Origin: Mobilitalea sp.
GTDB taxonomy: Bacteria > Bacillota_A > Clostridia > Lachnospirales > Lachnospiraceae
Length of the DNA stretch: 20,991 bases
Reading direction: 5' to 3'
Assembly: GCA_029974875.1 (NCBI GenBank)
Contig: JARKQP010000756.1
Location: forward strand, 1 to 20,991
Shown here: in pieces, positions 14,939-20,991 of the stretch
How positions within the stretch are numbered: position 1 is the stretch's first letter
Layout: every line of letters begins with the position of its first letter
The notes under the pieces: generated by a model
What the model was told of the DNA's origin: nothing
Databases searched by the model: none
The model's input: only the letters and a program-made list of their open reading frames with translations
Program-made: the position numbers and the translations under genes

Positions 14939-16432
14939 ATGGCAGAAGAATATGCTTTACAAGTAAAGAATATTTCAAAAAGTTTTCCTGGGGTCAAAGC
15001 GTTGGATAATGTAAGTTTTGATGTCCGAAAGGGAACAGTGCATTCCATTGTTGGCGAAAATGGGGCAGGAAAGTCCACTCTGATGAAGATCCTGAACGGC
15101 ATGTATAAGCCGGATGGAGGAGAGCTCATCATCAACGGGAAGAAAGAACAGGTGCTGTCCCCTATCCATGCAAAGGCTCTTGGGATTTCAATGATTTTTC
15201 AGGAGCTGGTGTATGTTCCTGAAATTTCAATAGCGGAAAACTTGCACCTGGGAAACCAGCCGGTGAATAAATTTGGGCTGGTAGACTGGAAGAGGATGTA
15301 CGCCAATGCCAGAGAGATACTGGATGAAGAAAAGATAGGCTTAAAGCCTACCACCACCATGAGCACAATCCGGATTTCCGATGCGCAAATGATTGAAATT
15401 GTCAAGGCTACTACCGAAAATGCCAATATTTTTATTATGGATGAACCCACTTCATCCCTGACACTTCATGAATCTGAACGGCTCTTTGACAAAATAAAGC
15501 GCCTGCGTGACAAGGGCTGTACGATTATTTATATTTCCCACAAGATGGAAGAGATCTTCCAGCTCAGCGATTATGTCACCATAATCCGCGATGGTAAATC
15601 TATCGAGACAGCGCCGATCGGCCGGTTTACGGAGAACGATATCATAACTATGATGGTAGGCAGGGAGGTGGATAATATTTACCCTGTACGTGCTTCAAAA
15701 CCGGGAGAAGTGGTTCTTGAGGTAAAAAACCTTACCCAAAAAGGTGTCTTTGAAGATATCAGCATGTATGTGCGGGCCGGTGAGGTTGTTGGAATGGCAG
15801 GTCTTGTAGGGGCAGGACGTACCGAGATTGTAAGGGCAATCAGCGGCTTGGATCCATACAACAGCGGTGAAATATTGGTAAAGGGCAGGAAGTACAAAGC
15901 GCAGTCTGTGCGGGCAGCCGTAGATGCCGGAGTAGTTATGGCTACAGAGGACAGGAGGAAGCTTGGATTCATAGGTGTGCGCGGCATTAGGGAAAATATT
16001 GTGCTTCCGAACCTGAAAAAGCTGTCCCCGGGACTATTGCTGAATCTTCGGAGGGAAAAGAAGGAGGTCGAATATTATTTTGGACGGCTGCGGATAAAGG
16101 CAAACTCCTATAATATGGAGGTAGCAAAGCTGTCCGGCGGCAACCAGCAAAAAGTGGTGCTTGCAAAATGGCTTTTGTCTGACTCCAATGTGTTCTTGCT
16201 GGATGAACCCACCCGGGGGATTGATGTGGGCGCAAAGTATGAAATATATGAACTCATGAATGAAATAGCAGAAAAGGGTATTGCAGTCATTATGATTTCA
16301 TCTGAACTGCCTGAACTGATGGGAATGTGTGACAGGACCTATGTTATCAGCGAAGGAAAGCTGGCCGGGGAAGTGACCAAAGAGGAAATGACGCAGGAAC
16401 GTATTATGAAGTTGGCTACAGGAGGAAAATAA
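14939..16432 (+). CDS. Sugar ABC transporter ATPase, RbsA/MglA type
   Basis: This 497-residue protein carries two ABC domains in tandem, as in ribose, galactose and xylose importers. Domain 1 has Walker A GENGAGKS (39-46), a Q-loop near FQEL, and Walker B FIMDEP (165-170). Its signature is degenerate, ISDAQ at 146-150 instead of LSGGQ. Domain 2 has a degenerate P-loop, GLVGAGRTE (288-296), with Arg in place of the usual Lys, but a full signature LSGGNQQK (398-405) and Walker B FLLDEP (419-424). This complementary asymmetry is normal in the RbsA group, so ATP hydrolysis is probably at one composite site. GGGAGGAG lies just upstream. It powers the permease that starts 1 base after its stop. It is the first gene of the operon. 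Confidence 0.94.
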   Translation: MAEEYALQVKNISKSFPGVKALDNVSFDVRKGTVHSIVGENGAGKSTLMKILNGMYKPDGGELIINGKKEQVLSPIHAKALGISMIFQELVYVPEISIAENLHLGNQPVNKFGLVDWKRMYANAREILDEEKIGLKPTTTMSTIRISDAQMIEIVKATTENANIFIMDEPTSSLTLHESERLFDKIKRLRDKGCTIIYISHKMEEIFQLSDYVTIIRDGKSIETAPIGRFTENDIITMMVGREVDNIYPVRASKPGEVVLEVKNLTQKGVFEDISMYVRAGEVVGMAGLVGAGRTEIVRAISGLDPYNSGEILVKGRKYKAQSVRAAVDAGVVMATEDRRKLGFIGVRGIRENIVLPNLKKLSPGLLLNLRREKKEVEYYFGRLRIKANSYNMEVAKLSGGNQQKVVLAKWLLSDSNVFLLDEPTRGIDVGAKYEIYELMNEIAEKGIAVIMISSELPELMGMCDRTYVISEGKLAGEVTKEEMTQERIMKLATGGK

Positions 16433-16433
16433 A

Positions 16434-17399
16434 ATGGGAGAACAAATATCGGCAAAAGACCGTGCAATAGAGTTTGCTGCAAAATACAGCATCTATTTAA
16501 TTATGGTTTTGATGATGATCGTATGTGCGTTTTTAAATGACAAATTTTTGACCGTCACAAACCTCAGCAATATTTTAAGGCAGATTTGTGTGTTTGCGCT
16601 GCTGGCTTTTGGTGAAAGTATCTTGCTGATTTCAGGTAATATAGACCTTGCAGCCGGTTCAACTGTTGCATTTGTAAGCTGTGTTTCCGTATTCGTTTAC
16701 ATAGGAACAGGCTCCATGCTGCTGTCTATAATCGTAGCAATTGTTGCTGGTGCGGTAGTCAATTTTGCTTCAGGATTATTTACGGTTTATTTTAAAATCC
16801 CTGGATTTATTGCGACATTGGGTATGCAAAGCGCGGTACGTGGCTTGGCATATTTAATCACAGGGGGAACGAGCATTACCAAAATTGACCCGGGATTTAA
16901 GGTGTTAGGGCAGGGGCAGGTTTTCGGGATTCCCAATTCTATTATTGTTATGTTTATCTGTGCTTTTATCCTGTGGGTGCTGTTGGAGCGTACAAAGCTT
17001 GGAAGAAGCTTTTATGCTATTGGTGGCAACAAGGAGGCTGCCAGGGCTTCGGGTATTAATATTAACAAAACAATCCTGCTTTCTTTCCTTCTTTCCGGGT
17101 GTTTCATCGGCCTTGCATCGGTTGTATATGCATCGCGTATTAATGCAGGTATGCCGGCATCGGCTGTTGGATACGAGGGAACAGGCCTTACCTCAGCGAT
17201 TATCGGTGGCGTAGGCTTTGCAGGAGGTACAGGCTCGGCATGGGGGATAATCATTGGAGCCCTTGTATTGGGTATCATCAATAATATACTGAATCTTCTG
17301 GGTATACCATCTTATATTCAGAACATTGTATATGGTTTATTGATTGTTGTTGCTGTTGGTCTTGACACTCTGACCAGATCAAGACGTGTTTCCAGATAA
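16434..17399 (+). CDS. Sugar ABC transporter permease, RbsC type
   Basis: This 321-residue membrane protein belongs to the BPD_transp_2 group, with eight or more membrane segments. The signature SGNIDLAAGS (67-76) matches the SGGIDLSVGS loop of RbsC-like permeases, and the C-terminal GGVGFAGGTGSAWG stretch is also typical. Its ribosome binding site (GGAGG, 16421-16425) lies within the last codons of the ATPase gene, and only one base separates the two genes, so translation is probably coupled. It forms the channel through which the ligand of the next gene's binding protein passes. A pentose- or hexose-sized ligand is usual for the family, but autoinducer-2 and other small molecules are also known. 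Confidence 0.94.
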   Translation: MGEQISAKDRAIEFAAKYSIYLIMVLMMIVCAFLNDKFLTVTNLSNILRQICVFALLAFGESILLISGNIDLAAGSTVAFVSCVSVFVYIGTGSMLLSIIVAIVAGAVVNFASGLFTVYFKIPGFIATLGMQSAVRGLAYLITGGTSITKIDPGFKVLGQGQVFGIPNSIIVMFICAFILWVLLERTKLGRSFYAIGGNKEAARASGININKTILLSFLLSGCFIGLASVVYASRINAGMPASAVGYEGTGLTSAIIGGVGFAGGTGSAWGIIIGALVLGIINNILNLLGIPSYIQNIVYGLLIVVAVGLDTLTRSRRVSR

Positions 17400-17422
17400 A
17401 ATAAAAAATGGAGGTATTTAAG

Positions 17423-18418
17423 ATGAAAAAAATTTTAAGCGTATTGCTGGTTGCTGTAATGCTGGTATCTGTATTAACGGCGTGTTCCAAGAAACAGGAG
17501 GGTTCTGGAGGAGAGAAATCTGGTGATGTCTTCAAAGTTGCATGGATTACCATGGTAAACGATAGCTGGCATAACCAGACCAGTACCTTGGGGAAAAAAT
17601 ACCTGGAAGAGCATGGAGATAATGTTGAAGTAACTATCATGGACAATAAAAACTGGGATGAAGCAGAAACTGGGACGCTTCTTGACCAGATAGCGCTTGC
17701 TGGCGATTATAGTCTTGTGATTGTCGGCACAATGTCTGACCGGACGGAAATCGTCCGGCAATTACAAGAAAACGGAACTAACGTTATCCTAACCACCAAC
17801 GATTATCCATGGGCGAAAGACCTTGCTTCTGTATTCAGGGTTAATGAATATGATTTGGCCAGCATTGTTGCCAAAGCAGCGGTAGATGAAATCCCGGAGG
17901 GTGCAGGCGTGGTGCTGTTAAGAGGTTTACAGGGATATTACGGCTCTGAAGAGCGTGGCAGGGCGTTCCATGATGCCCTTGCTGCCCGCACTGACATCAC
18001 CATCCTGGATGAACAATTTGCAGGTTTTGATAAAGCCAAAGCAATGGCTGTTACGGATGACTGGATTACTGCTTATGGCGATAAGATTACGTGCGTCCTT
18101 AGTGAAAGCGATGTAATGGCACTGGGGGCAATAGAGGCACTGAATGCTGCCGGAAGAACCAAGGATGATGTATATGTATATGGTATTGACGGTCTTTACG
18201 AGGGTTGTGAGGCGGTAAAAGACGGGATTATCCGTGCTACCAGTTATCAGGATTCCCAGAAATATATTGAGGCATATGCAGATAGGGTGGCAAAGCTGCA
18301 AAGTGGTGAGATCGACTCTACCTATGTAGAGGATGCTATTATTGAGCCTACATTTATTAATAGCTCAAATGTAGATGAATTTATCAATTTTTATAAAACA
18401 AATGGGTTTGATAAATAA
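17423..18418 (+). CDS. Substrate-binding lipoprotein, RbsB/Peripla_BP_4 type
   Basis: This 331-residue lipoprotein has the signal MKKILSVLLVAVMLVSVLTAC with the lipidated Cys at 21. Two alpha/beta lobes of the periplasmic-binding-protein-like I fold follow. An in-frame ATG at 17408 is part of the ribosome binding site: GGAGG (17410-17414) sits 8 bases before the ATG at 17423, which also gives a standard signal peptide. It delivers a ligand to the RbsC-type permease. Several aromatic residues in the N-lobe (W27-like in AWITM, SWHNQ, YPWAK) could stack on a ring, as in sugar-binding relatives. Order in the operon (ATPase, permease, binding protein) is typical. A hairpin follows and may protect this part of the mRNA. 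Ligand unknown. Confidence 0.93.
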   Translation: MKKILSVLLVAVMLVSVLTACSKKQEGSGGEKSGDVFKVAWITMVNDSWHNQTSTLGKKYLEEHGDNVEVTIMDNKNWDEAETGTLLDQIALAGDYSLVIVGTMSDRTEIVRQLQENGTNVILTTNDYPWAKDLASVFRVNEYDLASIVAKAAVDEIPEGAGVVLLRGLQGYYGSEERGRAFHDALAARTDITILDEQFAGFDKAKAMAVTDDWITAYGDKITCVLSESDVMALGAIEALNAAGRTKDDVYVYGIDGLYEGCEAVKDGIIRATSYQDSQKYIEAYADRVAKLQSGEIDSTYVEDAIIEPTFINSSNVDEFINFYKTNGFDK

Positions 18419-18437
18419 TTTTTAATTGTAATAATAG

Positions 18438-18468
18438 GGGGACTTGCAAAAGCCCCTTTATTATTAAT
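18438..18468 (+). terminator. Leaky terminator or mRNA-protecting hairpin after the binding protein
   Basis: GGGG (18438-18441), a bulged A, then CTT pair with AAG-CCCC (18450-18456), followed by the T-rich TTTATTATTA. The next gene starts 22 bases later with no separate promoter seen, so readthrough is likely, with more binding protein made than downstream enzyme. Confidence 0.55.
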
Positions 18469-18489
18469 ACCAAGGAAAGGAACTTTAAT

Positions 18490-19305
18490 ATGGCACTATT
18501 TCAATGTTCTATTTATTCCCAATGTCTTATGACAAATACGAATGTTAATGTAATATTACCTCTGCCAAACGTCTCCAATATGGAAGATGGCGATACGCTC
18601 CGGGTACCGGAGGGAGGAGAGAAATATCAGACTTTGTGGCTTCTCCACTGTGGCACCGGCGATAATAGTGAGGCTTTACGTTTTTCACGTATCGAAGAGT
18701 ACGCCCAGAAGAAACAGCTTGCGGTGGTGATGCCATACGTTGGCAACAGTTGGTATTGCAATATTCCACATGCAGGAAAATACTATGATTACTATACAGA
18801 AGAGCTGCCTAAAATAATGCGTTCGGTCTTCCCCCTGTCGGGCAAAAAAGAAGATAATTTCATAGGTGGAATGTCAATGGGAGGCTTTGGGGCTTTTGCA
18901 GCGGCACTTCGTAATCCCCAGAACTATGCAGCGGCATTTTCGCTTTCAGGAGGACTGACATTCCGGGAAGCTTATGGTGATAATTTTAGTGAGCTGCAAA
19001 ATAATATCCTGATTTCTATTTGCGGAGAGAACGGCCAGTATTACAATCCCCATATACATGATTTGGCTACTATGGCAGAGGATCTGATTGCCAGCGGTGT
19101 AAAGCAGCCACTAATGTATGCAGCAAATGGTACGGACGACATTATCACCAAAGAGATCTGTCCGGGACCCATTGCGGAGATGAAAAAACGAGGCCTGGAG
19201 ATTACATATCTGGAGGAACCGGGCAGGCACGACTGGAATTGCTGGGATCCCCATTTAAAAAGGGTGCTGGACTGGCTGCCTTTGTCCGGTGGGTTCGTAA
19301 AGTAA
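18490..19305 (+). CDS. Alpha/beta-hydrolase esterase, Esterase-D family
   Basis: This 271-residue serine esterase fits PF00756, the group with tributyrin esterases, S-formylglutathione hydrolases and feruloyl or acetyl-xylan esterases. The nucleophile elbow is GMSMGG with S129. The probable acid is D216 or D217 in GTDD, and the His is H247 in GRHDW. LLHCGTGDN (51-59) is the oxyanion-hole region, usually HG-rich. There is no signal peptide, so it acts inside the cell. AAGGAAAGG (18472-18480) lies 9 bases before the start. Its place directly after an importer suggests that it removes an acyl group from the imported compound. Which ester is cut cannot be told from sequence. The family call is firm. 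Confidence 0.88.
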   Translation: MALFQCSIYSQCLMTNTNVNVILPLPNVSNMEDGDTLRVPEGGEKYQTLWLLHCGTGDNSEALRFSRIEEYAQKKQLAVVMPYVGNSWYCNIPHAGKYYDYYTEELPKIMRSVFPLSGKKEDNFIGGMSMGGFGAFAAALRNPQNYAAAFSLSGGLTFREAYGDNFSELQNNILISICGENGQYYNPHIHDLATMAEDLIASGVKQPLMYAANGTDDIITKEICPGPIAEMKKRGLEITYLEEPGRHDWNCWDPHLKRVLDWLPLSGGFVK

Positions 19306-19348
19306 AAATAAAGGTATTTGTCTGAATATTTATAGGAGAGGTGAAAGA

Positions 19349-20416
19349 ATGAGCAATCAAATTTATTATCCACCGGCAAAATCTAAAGGCACATGGCGAA
19401 GGCCTGCAAATGATAAAGAACTAAAAAGCTTATGCGGCTTAAAGCGTGAGCAGCTCGATATTTTCGCAAAGCTTCAGGAATTCTTTTATGCTGGCGAAAC
19501 CTATGGTATTGCAATTGTCAGAAATGGGTATTTAGCTGCCGAATACTATGCGCCTGATATGCGCCCCAATTCCCTTATCCATGTCTATTCCTGCAGCAAG
19601 GCCATGACGAGCCTGGTGTTTGGCATATTGCTGGAGGAGAAAAAGAAGGAAGGTTTTTCCCTCGACAGCAAGGCATATGACTACATGCCTAAAGGCACTC
19701 CCCTGACGGACGGGAGGAAAAAGGATATCACAATCCGTCAGCTGTTAGCTATGAGCTCAGGAATTCCGGGTGAACATACTGGTGCGTTGGGGATTTATGG
19801 AATTTTGCCCCAGGAAAGCGAGATTGATTATATTTTAGGCTGTATCAAAGGTACGGACGGATCAGCATTTGAAAAGCTCGCATATGATCCGGGTACTTCA
19901 TGGGATTATAGCTGTGCCGGTTATGCACTTTTGTCCCTTGTCTTCCAAAACGTGGCAGGATGCAGCATGGCTGATTATGCAAGGAAGAAGTTTTTAGGAT
20001 CTATTGGTGTGGAGGAATGGTTTTGGGAATCATTTGGCGGTTATAACAGTCCCATCTACACAGCAGGGGAGGAGGGCTTTAACGTGTCGCTCCGGGATTT
20101 CGCCCGCATTGGCTACCTGTTACTGCAGGATGGTGTTTGGGAAGGCACGCAGATTATTCCGGCAGATTATATAAAGGAGGCCGTAGCCCCGTCTCAGCCG
20201 TATAATAGTAATTATGGATTGGGATTCTGGAATAAGTCAAAGGAAAGCGGCGCCAGGATTCCTAAAGATGCCTTCTTTATGGTTGGGCATAAGTCAAACC
20301 GGCTGTATGTTATCCCTTCTCTGGATATGGTAATTGCCCGGGTAGGAATGGGTCCCAATGTCTTTAATGATGATGATTTTGTAAATCATATCCTGGCAGC
20401 TATTGAGGACGTATAA
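19349..20416 (+). CDS. Class C beta-lactamase-like serine hydrolase
   Basis: This 355-residue protein has the serine beta-lactamase/penicillin-binding fold (PF00144). The catalytic SxxK is S81-C-S-K84, followed by a long helix as in relatives. The second motif, usually Y-x-N, reads Y187-S-C189 in WDYSCAGY. The third, usually KTG or HxG, reads H314-K-S316 in VGHKSNRLYVIPS. Family members include esterases, D-aminopeptidases, lactonases and true lactamases, so the altered motifs argue against antibiotic resistance and for a specialised hydrolase. No signal peptide is visible, so a cytoplasmic site is likely. GGAGAGG (19335-19341) lies 7 bases before the start. It follows the esterase by 43 bases and probably works on the same imported compound. 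The last codons lie in a short duplication that runs past the stop. Confidence 0.88.
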   Translation: MSNQIYYPPAKSKGTWRRPANDKELKSLCGLKREQLDIFAKLQEFFYAGETYGIAIVRNGYLAAEYYAPDMRPNSLIHVYSCSKAMTSLVFGILLEEKKKEGFSLDSKAYDYMPKGTPLTDGRKKDITIRQLLAMSSGIPGEHTGALGIYGILPQESEIDYILGCIKGTDGSAFEKLAYDPGTSWDYSCAGYALLSLVFQNVAGCSMADYARKKFLGSIGVEEWFWESFGGYNSPIYTAGEEGFNVSLRDFARIGYLLLQDGVWEGTQIIPADYIKEAVAPSQPYNSNYGLGFWNKSKESGARIPKDAFFMVGHKSNRLYVIPSLDMVIARVGMGPNVFNDDDFVNHILAAIEDV

Positions 20417-20437
20417 AGTAATTGAAGACGTATAGAG
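20402..20437 (+). repeat. Direct duplication spanning a stop codon
   Basis: Bases 20402-20418, which include the last codons and TAA of the hydrolase gene, are repeated at 20421-20437 with 15 of 17 matches. A fainter third copy may begin near 20441. This looks like a small tandem duplication at the 3' end of the gene. Confidence 0.55.
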
Positions 20438-20476
20438 CAAATTGGAAGATAATTATTGAGGAAAGGAGGGATAATT

Positions 20477-20839
20477 ATGGGAAAATCAAAGGTATTGGAC
20501 GTCGTAAACCGGCATGGGGATGCCATGGCATCTATGAACGCGGATATTATTATAAAGGACTATGCGGAAGATGCAATTGTGATAACCAACTTATGGGACA
20601 AGCCTGTAAAAGGACATGAAGCAATTAAGGAGCTTATCAAGAAATGCCTGCAATATGAAGTTCTCATGAGCGATGAATATCCCACTAATATTATCAGGCA
20701 GGAATGCATTGATGGCTACGCCCTGCATGTATTTGAGAAAAATAACTCAAAAGTTTTTGGGGTAGAGACCTATATAGTAAAAAACGATAAGATTGTTTTT
20801 GAAACCGCTTATATTCAGTTTGACCCCCGTGATAAATAA
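20477..20839 (+). CDS. SnoaL/NTF2-like small protein
   Basis: This 120-residue protein fits the NTF2-like superfamily (SnoaL or DUF4440 group). It has an N-terminal helix with a Y-A-E-D-A turn (DYAEDAIVI), a GHEAIKELIKKC helix, then a curved sheet. The fold forms a cone-shaped pocket and serves in isomerases, cyclases, dehydratases and pure ligand binders; no catalytic residues can be assigned here. An in-frame ATG at 20456 is 7 codons upstream, but AAGGAGGG (20463-20470) sits 6 bases before the ATG at 20477, which is therefore chosen. It is the last gene of the importer-esterase-hydrolase operon, closed by a strong terminator. It may act on the same small compound; this is inference from position. 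Confidence 0.8.
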   Translation: MGKSKVLDVVNRHGDAMASMNADIIIKDYAEDAIVITNLWDKPVKGHEAIKELIKKCLQYEVLMSDEYPTNIIRQECIDGYALHVFEKNNSKVFGVETYIVKNDKIVFETAYIQFDPRDK

Positions 20840-20869
20840 ACAGCATGCAGATATATTGATTTTTAGGTA

Positions 20870-20920
20870 GGGCTGCCGCACTTATGGTTTTCAAACCACT
20901 GGTGCGGCAGCCCTTATTTT
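20870..20920 (+). terminator. Strong intrinsic terminator closing the second importer operon
   Basis: GGGCTGCCGCAC (20870-20881) pairs perfectly with GTGCGGCAGCCC (20902-20913), with a small inner GGTTT/AAACC stem, followed by TTATTTT. No feature was recognised from there to the window end. Confidence 0.9.
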
Positions 20921-20991
20921 ATGATTTATCTATGCAATATAAAAAGACTTTCAATCAAGGGAAAAATACTGGTCAATACAATAAAGTGCCG

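Noticed and set aside
17408..17422. Upstream ATG of the second binding protein
   Set aside because: This ATG is embedded in the GGAGG ribosome binding site, and the ATG at 17423 gives a standard lipoprotein signal.
19349..20416. Antibiotic-resistance beta-lactamase
   Set aside because: It has no signal peptide, the second and third motifs are altered, and it sits in an importer operon, all of which point to another hydrolase role.

Overview
The window reads as chromosomal DNA of a Gram-positive anaerobe of the class Clostridia, most likely a Lachnospiraceae-type gut bacterium. The reasons are strong AGGAGG-type ribosome binding sites, A/T-rich spacers with intrinsic terminators, a YesM/YesN-type two-component pair beside an LplABC-type sugar importer, lipoprotein binding proteins, and moderate GC. 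This assignment is inference; there is no rRNA or marker gene here. No tRNA, rRNA, CRISPR array, transposase or phage gene was seen.

Region 1 (1 to about 10.8 kb, all plus strand) is a carbohydrate-utilisation locus. It begins with the 3' part of a GH39 glycosidase gene cut by the window edge and closed by a long intrinsic terminator. A membrane sensor histidine kinase and an AraC-type response regulator follow. A promoter with an 11-bp direct repeat just upstream of its -35 box then drives a lipoprotein sugar-binding protein. After an unusual 292-bp spacer (15-bp A-rich tandem repeats plus two competing hairpins) come two permeases and a cytoplasmic DUF4091/GH123-like glycosidase. The likely logic is that the sensor detects an extracellular glycan fragment, the regulator switches on the importer, and the GH123-like and GH39 enzymes cut the imported oligosaccharide. 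No ATPase for this importer lies in the window; importers of this class often share a MsmX-type ATPase encoded elsewhere.

Region 2 (10.8 to 14.6 kb) holds three independent units: a minus-strand EamA/DMT-family exporter-like membrane protein, a DUF4143 AAA-type ATPase with a palindrome over its promoter, and an arylamine N-acetyltransferase with its own promoter and terminator.

Region 3 (14.6 to 20.9 kb, plus strand) is a second import operon of the ribose/galactose (RbsA-RbsC-RbsB) class: double-domain ATPase, permease and lipoprotein binding protein. It continues into an Esterase-D-like serine esterase, a class-C beta-lactamase-fold serine hydrolase with altered secondary motifs, and a small SnoaL/NTF2-like protein, ending in a strong terminator. 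There is no sugar kinase or isomerase. None of the three enzymes has a visible signal peptide, so the operon looks built to import and de-esterify (or open) a small acylated or lactone-like compound. This is the most novel-looking assembly in the window, and its substrate cannot be read from sequence.

Several starts were moved from the longest open frame to the start codon that a Shine-Dalgarno sequence supports; the reasons are given per gene.
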